Origin: CAYRHJ01 sp964424105
GTDB taxonomy: Bacteria > Planctomycetota > Phycisphaerae > UBA1845
Direction of reading: 5' to 3'
NCBI GenBank assembly: GCA_964424105.1
Contig: CAYRHJ010000026.1
Span: 108,706 to 172,705, forward strand
Length of the DNA: 64,000 bases
Shown: piece after piece, positions 23,915-31,651 of the stretch
Numbering within the stretch: the stretch's first letter is position 1
Layout: the number at the start of each line of letters is the position of its first letter
Made by a program: the position numbers and the translations under genes
Notes under the pieces: model-generated
The model's input: only the letters and a program-made list of their open reading frames with translations
Databases searched by the model: none
What the model was told of the DNA's origin: nothing

Positions 23915-26128
23915 TCAAGGGGTATGCGTTTCAGATTCAGAATTCGTTGCCGCCTCCAGAGGCTCCATGCCCGCGCGAAGCAGGTACGGATTCAACCCCG
24001 CCACCCAATTTCCGCCCAGGCGATCCATCGGCAGACCGCTCAGCACAGTGACCAACTTCTTGGCAGCCCCCTCGTCACCTGACTGCCATAGCTGCCCGAC
24101 AGTGTCGAATACCAAACCCGACAAAACATTCCGCGTCGGCTCGTCGACCTTGTCCATCGCAGCCAGAAACGCAGTCGCAAATTGACTCCGATCTGGAACC
24201 TGAAGAATCGCCTTCACCAGCGACGTTGCGTTTTTCGTCGCGCGTTGGGGATCTACCGCGGCATAGTGTTCCACCACTGCCTGAAAATGAGTTGCAGCCT
24301 CGGCGAAATTTCCGTTGGCCAGTTGGACTTCCGCCAGTTTCTCCCGGGCCAGAATCAATTCGGGCGGCGGAGCACCGTTCGTCGTCCAGTCATCCACCAT
24401 CGTCCGCAACAGAAGCAGCTTCTTGTCGGGCATTCGTTCCATCCGATCCGCCCACTGAAGCTTGCTGGCCGGCGTGGAACGAGATAGCAAAGCCTGAAAG
24501 GCGTCCCAGGCTGCCTGCCGCACACCGTCATTGGATTCGACGGCCGCACTCAACCGATTGAACATCGCCTCGAGATTACTCTCCGTGCCCAAGGCGCCGA
24601 CCGCCTCAGCCGAAAGTTGTCGTACGCGGGGATCGACGTGCGTCAGAAGATTGAGAAGTCGATCCATTTGATCAGTCGCTCCCAGAACGCGAATGCCCCG
24701 AATGGCTGCGAGAACAAGTTCCGGCTCCGCTGCGAGCAGATGATCCACAAACGAGGTCTTGAAACTGTGGTCACCAATCATGGCCATCGCCCCCAGCAGC
24801 GCTTCACGCACGCTGACCTCTTCGGGGGGTAGGTCACTGAGCCGGTTGGCAAGCGGTGCGATGGCCGGAACGATGGTCTCCGTGTCGACTCGACCGCTTG
24901 CACCCAGAATCCCGATCGAGCGAGCGGTTTCGCGGATCAATCCCGGAGGAGTCTTCGAATTGTTCAGTATCTCTACCAGCACCGGAATGGCCAGCGGGTT
25001 GTCGAGTCGGCCCAGCACGCGCGCCATCGTCGCGCGGACCTCGGAATCACGCTCCGTCGAAAACAGACTCAGCACCATTTCCGCATCAGCCGGATCCCTC
25101 AACGCACCGCTGATTCCCAATGCTTCAATCCGTACGGCTGCGCTGGGATCGCTGAAGAGCTTCTTGACGGAGTCTCGAATCTCCGGACCCGGCGGATTGC
25201 CCTCGACGATCTGCGTCCGGACGATCTGAAGGGCGAACAAACGAAACTCCGCCACTTGGTCGCTGAGCCATTGTTGAAGCTTGGCGTCTTTCTGAGCCTG
25301 TTGCGGAGTCAGTTGATAAATGGTGGTCAATAGGTCACCCAGTCGTTGTGCGACCAGTTTATCGCGCGCCTGCCCTTCTTGTCGCAAACGCTGAATTTCC
25401 AACGACATCGCCGCGTTTTTCTCGTCGGCCAAATCCAGTCGATCGCGAAGCCAATCCTCCTGTGTCATGGCGCTTTTCTTGCGCCACCATGCTTCCCACG
25501 CGTTCGCGTCAAAACCATAATCCACTCGCGCCGCGGGACGCAACGATCGAACGACTTGCTCCACAATTCGCCCATCACCGGACCGAATCAAATCGATGAG
25601 CTGTTGAACGGTGGCCTTGCTATCGGTCGCCAGCGCCAGTGCGTCGATCGCTGCCAGGCGCTGACGCATGGGCTTCTCCGTATTCCCCGCCAACGCGCCA
25701 AGCTTCTCCGATACCATGCCGCTCCTGAACGTGTTCAACGCCGCCGCAGCCGCAACCGACAGTCGGTCGTCAGCGTTCCCAAGAAGCGCCAACAGCGGAT
25801 CCACCATTCGCGGGTCCGGCGGAGAACTCGGTGTTTGATTCAGCCGGGCCAGAACTTCGCAGAGATAAAATGCACCGCCGGATTCAGCTTTGCCCGACAA
25901 AATTCGAATAGCTGCTTCAATATGGGACGGTTTATTGTCCCGTAACAGCAATTCCGCACCGAACCGACGAGTCTCCGGATCGTTCCGCTCGCTCGTAACC
26001 ATGAAAACAATGCGGTCCAATTCTTCGAGTTGTCCAGACGGCGAACCGTCCGGAGTTGTTCCCCCATCTTGAATCTGAAGGGCGGGGAGAATCAATGGCA
26101 GCAGCCAGATTAATCGACTGATAAGCAT
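23915..26128 (-). CDS. Secreted HEAT-repeat protein
   Basis: 737 residues with an N-terminal signal sequence (MLISRLIWLLPLILPALQIQ). Residues about 45-200 and 290-560 are alpha-helical repeats of the HEAT type, for example DPSAAVRIEALGISGALRDP, DSEVRATMARVLGRLDNPLA and DPRVRQLSAEAVGALGTESN. A central coiled coil (EKNAAMSLEIQRLRQEGQ, about 225-250) separates the two blocks. The C-terminal 170 residues look TPR-like (NGNFAEAATHFQAVVEHY). HEAT scaffolds of this kind are abundant in planctomycetes. The partner is unknown. No catalytic motif is visible. Confidence 0.72.
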   Translation of the reverse strand: MLISRLIWLLPLILPALQIQDGGTTPDGSPSGQLEELDRIVFMVTSERNDPETRRFGAELLLRDNKPSHIEAAIRILSGKAESGGAFYLCEVLARLNQTPSSPPDPRMVDPLLALLGNADDRLSVAAAAALNTFRSGMVSEKLGALAGNTEKPMRQRLAAIDALALATDSKATVQQLIDLIRSGDGRIVEQVVRSLRPAARVDYGFDANAWEAWWRKKSAMTQEDWLRDRLDLADEKNAAMSLEIQRLRQEGQARDKLVAQRLGDLLTTIYQLTPQQAQKDAKLQQWLSDQVAEFRLFALQIVRTQIVEGNPPGPEIRDSVKKLFSDPSAAVRIEALGISGALRDPADAEMVLSLFSTERDSEVRATMARVLGRLDNPLAIPVLVEILNNSKTPPGLIRETARSIGILGASGRVDTETIVPAIAPLANRLSDLPPEEVSVREALLGAMAMIGDHSFKTSFVDHLLAAEPELVLAAIRGIRVLGATDQMDRLLNLLTHVDPRVRQLSAEAVGALGTESNLEAMFNRLSAAVESNDGVRQAAWDAFQALLSRSTPASKLQWADRMERMPDKKLLLLRTMVDDWTTNGAPPPELILAREKLAEVQLANGNFAEAATHFQAVVEHYAAVDPQRATKNATSLVKAILQVPDRSQFATAFLAAMDKVDEPTRNVLSGLVFDTVGQLWQSGDEGAAKKLVTVLSGLPMDRLGGNWVAGLNPYLLRAGMEPLEAATNSESETHTP

Positions 26129-26468
26129 GAATCGTTCATCGCCTCATGTGTGACTGTCCGCTTCCAACTTACCATTCGACTGGCGACTTTGTTGATTCGT
26201 GTCCGGAGACACCTTCGCATCCTAATGACTTGCCTGTCGCTATCGGAACCCCTGTTAGGCCCTAGCCTTAAACCCGCGGTGGCTCAACAGTTAACAACAT
26301 GGGGCTTGCCGACCGGTGTTGGCCCGATTGGCAAAATCCCGGCAAACAAAACACATCATAGTGTTGTTGAGAGATTATGGCCACGATCCTCGCCATCCCG
26401 CGATCGGCTCCAACCCCATCAGCCTGCTTCATTGACCGCCTGCCAGGCTCGATTACCATGCGGCGGCC
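26129..26468. other. Intergenic region, nothing recognised
   Basis: 340 bp between two divergent genes. It must hold both promoters, but no convincing -35/-10 pair, repeat or small gene was seen. Confidence 0.5.
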
Positions 26469-27083
26469 ATGAAAAGATCCGTCCCATGTGTGCTGTTGAT
26501 GAGTTGGTCGGCGACCGGCTGCGTGACGACCGGAAATATCGAGGCCATCGAGCCGGAGCCAACCGTCGCCGCCGCCAATATGGATCGCGTGGCCCTTTGG
26601 GAGGCGTTCAAATCCGCATTGCGAAGCCGAGGATTCCAGCTTGATCTGGTCGATGAGCGAACCGGGCGCCTAACCACCCGGCCGGTGACCAGCCAGCATT
26701 TCTTCGAATTCTGGCGACATGACGTCGTGTCGGCCCGCGATCGTTGGGAAGCGTCGCTGTGTTCCGTGCGTCGTACGGCGGAAATCACCCTTGAATCATC
26801 ACCCGACAGCCCCCAAACCGAGCGATTCACCGTCACGGTTCGCGTGGAGCGAATCTCCGAGCCCGATCGGCAAGTGAACAATTCCGCCGCGGTCTTTCAA
26901 TTTTTCGCCAATCTCCTGCCCGCCACGCGGACGGGCAGGACGATCACGGATTCCGATACGAATTGGGTCGAGATGGGGCGTGATGCGGACTTGGAGCAGC
27001 AAATCCTTACCGATATACTGGGACGCGTCGAGATCGGCCCCGGTGCCGCAGACGAAACGTCCGTGCCGAATCACCGAGGTTGA
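26469..27083 (+). CDS. Putative lipoprotein of unknown function
   Basis: 204 residues. MKRSVPCVLLMSWSATGCV is a lipoprotein signal with the lipobox SATGC, so Cys18 should be lipidated. The mature part has alternating charged and hydrophobic strands (RGFQLDLVDERTGRLTTRP; EITLESSPDSPQTERFTVTVRVERI), suggesting a compact alpha/beta domain of the kind found in small outer-membrane lipoproteins, but no family is recognised. The following gene starts 13 bp after the stop, so the two are likely cotranscribed. Confidence 0.62.
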   Translation: MKRSVPCVLLMSWSATGCVTTGNIEAIEPEPTVAAANMDRVALWEAFKSALRSRGFQLDLVDERTGRLTTRPVTSQHFFEFWRHDVVSARDRWEASLCSVRRTAEITLESSPDSPQTERFTVTVRVERISEPDRQVNNSAAVFQFFANLLPATRTGRTITDSDTNWVEMGRDADLEQQILTDILGRVEIGPGAADETSVPNHRG

Positions 27084-27096
27084 CTCGCTTTCGAGC

Positions 27097-28338
27097 ATGA
27101 AGTGTGACGGGGATTGTGCGATGTGGAGTGCCGACACCGCCGCAAATCGGACCAGATCAAGAACGAAGTTAGGATCGCGGTCAAGATGGCCGTCGATCAT
27201 CGCCCTTGCCCTCAGCGCGGTCTTGGGAGGTGTCGCCGGGACACGCGCGGAAGATCCCCATTCGCTTCATCGTCTCGCGGGCGGCATTTGTCTGGACGTC
27301 CTGCCCGCCGACATTGCACCGTTCTTCCGGCGGGAATCTTCGCGCTTCTTGGATCACATCGTCGAACCGGCAACGCAATGGCCCCAGGATCGGCAACTGC
27401 GAAGACGAAACGATTGGCACCGCTGTCCGGTCGATCTGGAGGCTGTTGACCAATCGCCGCGGGATCGGCTGCGTGCGTTCCTGGCCTTCCCGCGAGATCA
27501 CACCGAAGCCGTCCGACTCTATCGCCGACAGGGGCGTTCCCAACGAGGTTCCCTTCCCTGGGCCGTCGAGGAATGCTTCAATGATCTGGTGACCGCGTTT
27601 CGTGATGCGGATGCTGCCACCGTTTTGCAAAAGGCCGGGCACCTCGCCCACTTCGCCGCGGACGTGGCTGACCCGTTCCGCCTGACCGCAAACGACGACG
27701 GATCGGATACCAACAATCTGGTGATTGGTTTTGTCCGCGGCATCCACGCCGACGACGTCATGCACTGCCCCCATGAACGGCACACCGTCGGTTTGCTGAA
27801 TCGTTTCGGAGAACATTACGCCGACGACGTTTCAGTCTCCACCGCCGACTACAGGCCCATTCGCGAACCGTTGGCAGCCGCCTTTGCCGCGATGCAGGAA
27901 TCACTCGCTGATCTTGATGAATTGCTCGCGGCGGACCGGGACACCTGCGCCGTTCTCGAAATCGTGGATCGCCCGACGTTTGAATCGGCGGCGGGTGACT
28001 ATTTCGCCGCGGTGGACAGCCGGTGCGGCCCCATCTGGACCAAGCACATCCAATTGGGAGCGGTTTTCGCCGCAAATCTCATCGGCGGGGCTTGGCAGGC
28101 AGCGGGCCAGCCGACCATCGAATCCATCGAATCGAGGAAGTTGGCCGTCGAAGGCCAGCACGAATCAACCCAAGCGGCATCGTCCGGCGCGTTCATCGGC
28201 AGTCGCCACTCCAATATCTATCACCGCGTCGATTGCCAATTCGCCCGCCAGATTGCGGACGACAATCTCGTTCGCTTCAAGTCGGCCGCCGAAGCGCAAC
28301 GCGATAATCGCCGAGGCTGCAAAGCCTGCAACCCGTAA
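27097..28338 (+). CDS. Secreted zinc phospholipase C/P1 nuclease-like protein with a C-terminal Ada-type Cys domain
   Basis: 413 residues from the ATG at 27097. A signal peptide (RWPSIIALALSAVLGGVAG then TRAE) precedes a region with KAGHLAHFAADVADPFRL (about residues 195-213). It resembles the His/Asp zinc-site helix of zinc-dependent phospholipase C and S1/P1 nuclease folds. The last 48 residues (GSRHSNIYHRVDCQFARQI ... RRGCKACNP) match the small domain related to the Ada N-terminal metal-binding region, also found at the ends of secreted nucleases. Which lipid or nucleic acid is cut is not evident. It follows the lipoprotein gene by 13 bp. Confidence 0.6.
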   Translation: MKCDGDCAMWSADTAANRTRSRTKLGSRSRWPSIIALALSAVLGGVAGTRAEDPHSLHRLAGGICLDVLPADIAPFFRRESSRFLDHIVEPATQWPQDRQLRRRNDWHRCPVDLEAVDQSPRDRLRAFLAFPRDHTEAVRLYRRQGRSQRGSLPWAVEECFNDLVTAFRDADAATVLQKAGHLAHFAADVADPFRLTANDDGSDTNNLVIGFVRGIHADDVMHCPHERHTVGLLNRFGEHYADDVSVSTADYRPIREPLAAAFAAMQESLADLDELLAADRDTCAVLEIVDRPTFESAAGDYFAAVDSRCGPIWTKHIQLGAVFAANLIGGAWQAAGQPTIESIESRKLAVEGQHESTQAASSGAFIGSRHSNIYHRVDCQFARQIADDNLVRFKSAAEAQRDNRRGCKACNP

Positions 28339-28437
28339 CAAAGTCCATCGTATCGCCACAGAGCCCGCCCCGCCGCCGCAAAGGCACACCAAAGTCGTCG
28401 TCACTGCCCCCTGCCGATTGAAAAACCGAGTGAGCGC

Positions 28438-28476
28438 AAAAAAATAGAAGGTGCGGCCGTGGCGGAACGCACCTTC
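28438..28476 (-). terminator. Intrinsic terminator of the histone-like gene
   Basis: On the minus strand a 9-bp perfect stem (GAAGGTGCG with CGCACCTTC, 12-nt loop) is followed by TATTTTTTT. It is placed about 120 nt after the stop of the mini-gene at 28597. From the plus side the same hairpin lies 109 bp after the phospholipase-like gene but lacks a T-run. Confidence 0.8.
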
Positions 28477-28596
28477 CATTCAAGAATCACTCGTTCCTTC
28501 GGGAACGATTGGGCTAGTGTCTCGGTGTCGGTCGACTGCCGTGGCGTGAGCCGCGCCGGTCACCACACTACCCACCAAGAAACCGATTAGCACATG

Positions 28597-28716
28597 CTAA
28601 CGCTTCTTGGTTTTACTTTTCTTGGCGGCTTTCTTCTTGCCGGCTTTCTTCTTACTGCTTTTCTTCGCTGTTTTCTTCGCCGTCTTCTTTGCGGCTTTCT
28701 TGCGTTTCTTCGCCAT
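28597..28716 (-). CDS. 39-residue Lys-rich histone H1-like protein
   Basis: Translation from the ATG at 28714-28716 gives a protein starting MAKKRKKAAKKTAKKTAKKS and ending KKSKTKKR. It contains 21 Lys and 2 Arg in 39 residues, the rest mostly Ala, Ser, Thr and Gly. This is the composition of histone H1 tails and of bacterial Hc1/HctB-like DNA compacting proteins, so nucleic-acid binding is likely. The gene has its own AAGGAGGTGATC ribosome binding site, a TTGACA promoter and an intrinsic terminator, which makes it a real single-gene unit despite its size. On the opposite strand the same bases read as a Phe/Leu-rich frame, which is only a shadow. Confidence 0.85.
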   Translation of the reverse strand: MAKKRKKAAKKTAKKTAKKSSKKKAGKKKAAKKSKTKKR

Positions 28717-28720
28717 TGAA

Positions 28721-28732
28721 GATCACCTCCTT
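28721..28732 (-). promoter_or_regulatory. Near-ideal ribosome binding site of the mini-histone gene
   Basis: AAGGAGGTGATC ends 4 nt before the ATG on the minus strand, with its GGAGG core about 9 nt away. It matches the 16S anti-Shine-Dalgarno end over 12 bases, stronger than any other site seen in this window. Confidence 0.8.
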
Positions 28733-28742
28733 TCTGCTGGGA

Positions 28743-28770
28743 ATCGTATCTTTCGTCGGAAGGCTGTCAA
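28743..28770 (-). promoter_or_regulatory. Predicted strong promoter of the mini-histone gene
   Basis: Consensus TTGACA (28765-28770) and TACGAT (28743-28748) with a 16-nt spacer on the minus strand. An A-rich tract (GCAAAAAAAC) lies directly upstream of the -35. Confidence 0.7.
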
Positions 28771-29506
28771 AAGTTTTTTTGCAATTTCTGCGAACATTTC
28801 AATCCCGCGGTCGGAAGCGCCGTTGTCCGCACGAGTCCATTCGCCGATCAAACACGCGACCCGCCGGCTCGACATCGCCTTCGTGTGAACAATTCTAAAC
28901 GTCAAGTTGCCCGAACGAGTCCCGCGCAGCCGTGAACGACACGACTCGCCTGTCGGTGCCACTATACGGCACTCGAATCGATCGCGCTCCATGATTGTCG
29001 TCGAGACCATCACCACGCATGGGAATATCGGCAAATCACCAGAACCGGCTTTTTGGCACGTTTCCAGACGTTTTACGATGGTTGGCCCGATGCCGCCGCG
29101 GAACCGGTGACACGTCACCACGTGTGAACACCCACGCCGTTCAACCGGCTTGAATTCCCTTCCCTACCAAGGGTTCATGCATGGCGCGTTTGGAAAGTTC
29201 AACTTCGATTCCAACGTCAAGGCAAGAATCAGTTGCGATGTACCGTGTGTTTGAAATGTCAGCGCCGCCCTTCCGCGCGCGCCTTGCGAGTGCTTCCCAA
29301 ACCGGGACGGCAGGCAAAAAAAAATTCAAAAAAATTTTGACACAAGGGTGCGCTCGTGACGAGACGGGAAACGATTTGTCCGTTTCGAAACGTTGGCCAA
29401 GCGACAGCAGCGTTGCATTGAAGAAGATGAATTCAATTTTCCGACGTGACGAATCGATCGCTTCCGCTCGCCTTCCGCAATCAGGAACACGCCGTGCCGA
29501 ACGCGT
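28771..29506. other. Long intergenic region with an A/T tract
   Basis: No convincing gene in about 730 bp. Positions 29316-29338 are nearly pure A/T, with two A runs on the plus strand (T runs on the minus), followed by TTGACA (29337-29342). It may be the T-rich end of the minus-strand dehydrogenase transcript or an isolated plus-strand promoter without a good -10. A 132-residue minus-strand frame at 28723-29121 overlaps the mini-histone promoter and is judged non-coding. Confidence 0.4.
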
Positions 29507-30787
29507 TTACGGTGAAATGATTTTCACGATGCGGCCCTGCCCATCGCCGACACCGCGGTCCACGATGTACAGCTCGCCATCCACGTCCTGCCCGAATGAA
29601 GAAATGTGTTCGATGGCGCCCGCGCCTGCGAGCGAACTCAAGACAGCCGTGATGGATGCGACTCTTGCGACCACTCCATCCTGACGTTGCAAAGCCCACA
29701 TGTTTCCGGATACGAAATCCGCGAAGAGATACCAACCCCGCAACGAGTCAATCAACGTACCCCGATAAACGTATCCACCGGTGATCGAAGCCCCGTGAAG
29801 TATATCGTGCGGGTATTCATGGATCGGCCCAGTCAGCGATGAATCATTGCAATCGCACCCGCTCAATTGCGTGCAGAAGGTTCCCTCCAGACACCGCCAG
29901 CCATAGTTTTCGCCACCCGCGCGTCCCGCGGGCTGAAAATTGACCTCCTCGAACACGTTCTGCCCCACGTCGCCGATGTACAGGTCCCCCGTTTCACGAT
30001 CGAAGCTCAATCGCCACGGATTACGAAGCCCATAGGCCCAGATTTCGTCCCTTCCGTCTCGACCCACGAACGGGTTGTTCGGCGGAATCGCATAGGGTCG
30101 ATCCGCAGACGCCCCGTCCACGTCCACACGCAGTATTTTCCCCAGCAGGACGTTCACATCCTGCGCCCGGTTTTGCGGATCGAATGCCGACCCGCCGTCG
30201 CCCAGTCCGATGTACAACATGCCGTCAGGGCCAAATGCGATCGTCCCCCCGTTGTGGTTGGAAAACGGTTGTTCTAACGACAAGATAACCAAACCGCTTA
30301 CCGGGTCAGCCGATTCCGCATCCACCGACCGAATCCGTTCGACGGTGGTCGCACCGCCGGTATCGGTGTAGTGCACGAAAAAGTGTCTCTCGTCCGGATC
30401 GCCAGGCCTGCCGTGACGCGGATGAAACGCCATCGAAAACATTCCCTGTTCACCATTTCCGCGAAACCCACCACTGACGCGGTCGGAGATGTCGAGAAAG
30501 GGGTCGTCAGCGACGCGGCGGGAGGCAAGGTCGATTACCCGAATGACGCCGGGCTGCTCGATCACGTATAGGCGAGTGGGGTCGTCCGGCGCGCACGCTA
30601 CATCGACGGGCCGATCTAACCCGGTCGCCACCAGTTCTAGGCTGATACCGAAATCGACGGTCTCACCAACGGAGGGTGGATCCGTGGGCGTACAGCCCGC
30701 GATCGTTCCGATGGCGAGAATGAAAACGCCACACTGACATGCCGATGATTTGAAAATCGCCGATGGCCGGCAAGTCCTTTCATACAC
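29507..30787 (-). CDS. PQQ-dependent sugar dehydrogenase-like lipoprotein (GSDH domain)
   Basis: 426 residues. FILAIGTIAGCTPTDPP is a lipoprotein signal with lipobox IAGC. The rest is a six-bladed beta-propeller of the glucose/sorbosone dehydrogenase family (YVIEQPGVIRVID, FSNHNGGTIAFGPDGMLYIG, DEIWAYGLRNPWRLSFD, YIGDVGQNVFEEV, ITGGYVYRG, WYLFADFVSG). The conserved HNGG and RNPWR segments place it with PQQ-binding Asd/YliI-type enzymes that oxidise aldose sugars in the periplasm. Substrate not determinable. The frame begins with GTG (30785-30787). Upstream sits a family A repeat. Confidence 0.85.
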   Translation of the reverse strand: MYERTCRPSAIFKSSACQCGVFILAIGTIAGCTPTDPPSVGETVDFGISLELVATGLDRPVDVACAPDDPTRLYVIEQPGVIRVIDLASRRVADDPFLDISDRVSGGFRGNGEQGMFSMAFHPRHGRPGDPDERHFFVHYTDTGGATTVERIRSVDAESADPVSGLVILSLEQPFSNHNGGTIAFGPDGMLYIGLGDGGSAFDPQNRAQDVNVLLGKILRVDVDGASADRPYAIPPNNPFVGRDGRDEIWAYGLRNPWRLSFDRETGDLYIGDVGQNVFEEVNFQPAGRAGGENYGWRCLEGTFCTQLSGCDCNDSSLTGPIHEYPHDILHGASITGGYVYRGTLIDSLRGWYLFADFVSGNMWALQRQDGVVARVASITAVLSSLAGAGAIEHISSFGQDVDGELYIVDRGVGDGQGRIVKIISP

Positions 30788-30788
30788 T

Positions 30789-30831
30789 TAGAACCCCTAA
30801 CAATTTCAGAGCCGCGACCGTGAGGGAGCGG
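30789..30831 (+). repeat. Family A repeat with its CTAACAATTTCAG leader
   Basis: AGAACCCCTAACAATTTCAG precedes GAGCCGCGACCGTGAGGGAG (30809 onward). The same leader sequence stands before the partial family A copies at 14382-14400, so the family A unit is longer than its core. Confidence 0.75.
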
Positions 30832-30888
30832 TCTTCCTGTCCTTTCGAATAGCAGGTCGCCGATTGGGTTAGGCGCTCTTAAACATTT

Positions 30889-31449
30889 CTACTTGGCGCG
30901 ATCCACGTAGTCGCCCGTACGGGTGTCCACTCGGATTCTCTCGCCAACTTCGATAAACGGAGGCACGCGAACCTTGGCCCCGGTCTCCAGCACCGCCTCC
31001 TTCATCTGATTGGTGGCCGTCGACCCCTTCACGACCGGGGGGGCGTCGGTCACTTCCAGTTCCACGACGTGGGGCAGTTCCATGTCGACGAACTTCCCGT
31101 CACAGATCGTCGCGGTGACTTTCTCGTTCGGCTTCAGAAATGGCAACGCATCGCCCATCACGTCCGACTCGACGGGAATCTGCTCATAGGACGACGTGTC
31201 CATCAGGATCAAACGTTCACCTTCCCGATATAGAAATTCATATTCCTTGGTTTCGACGAAAGGCACCTCCAACCGTTCGTCCACCGTGAATCGAACGTCC
31301 TGAATCACGCCCGACTTGACGCTCTTGAGCTTCGTCTGCATGTAGCTGCGCTTGTTGCCCTTGGCCACGTGTTGGGCCATGTGAACCACGCAAACGTCAT
31401 TATTGTAAATGACCGTCTTCCCCTTGCGTAAATCGACGGCTTTGATCAT
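30889..31449 (-). CDS. efp: Elongation factor P with an atypical tip loop
   Basis: 186 residues in three beta-barrel domains. EF-P binds between the P and E sites and rescues ribosomes stalled on polyproline. Conserved blocks are DLRKGKTVIYNNDVCVV, FLYREGERLILMD, LPFLKPNEKVTATICDGK and the C-terminal signature ATNQMKEAVLETGAKVRVPPFIEVGE. The domain I loop reads HVAKGNKRSYMQTKL instead of the common PGKG(Q/N)A form. It lacks the Pro-Gly before the modified Lys, carries Lys at 30 and 33 and is two residues longer. How the tip is modified is therefore unclear; no epmA, epmB, earP or ymfI homologue lies in the window. The start is the ATG at 31447-31449. Confidence 0.93.
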   Translation of the reverse strand: MIKAVDLRKGKTVIYNNDVCVVHMAQHVAKGNKRSYMQTKLKSVKSGVIQDVRFTVDERLEVPFVETKEYEFLYREGERLILMDTSSYEQIPVESDVMGDALPFLKPNEKVTATICDGKFVDMELPHVVELEVTDAPPVVKGSTATNQMKEAVLETGAKVRVPPFIEVGERIRVDTRTGDYVDRAK

Positions 31450-31651
31450 TGCTGACACTCCCACCCGCCGATTCCGAACCGCCCCACAAGCGGTGCTCGC
31501 ATCGACTTACCGGCATGATCCCAAATCCCCCGTCAGCCGTCAAACGGCGGGTTTTTCGCTCGCGAGCCGTAGCTCCGTGACGGCATCGGCGGGTTTCCCC
31601 CGTCCGCCCGGCAAGCGGCCAACCCCACGGCGGCGGTGGCCGGGGGACGCA

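Noticed and set aside
28723..29121. 132-residue minus-strand frame upstream of the mini-histone gene
   Set aside because: It covers the strong promoter of that gene and has no ribosome binding site or family match.
29316..29342. Strong plus-strand promoter for a small RNA
   Set aside because: TTGACA with an A/T-rich upstream tract is present, but no fitting -10 box or terminator follows; left as an ambiguous feature of the gap.
31540..31570. Terminator-like GCCGT-CAA-ACGGC followed by GGGTTTTT on the plus strand
   Set aside because: No plus-strand gene ends here; the genes on both sides are on the minus strand.
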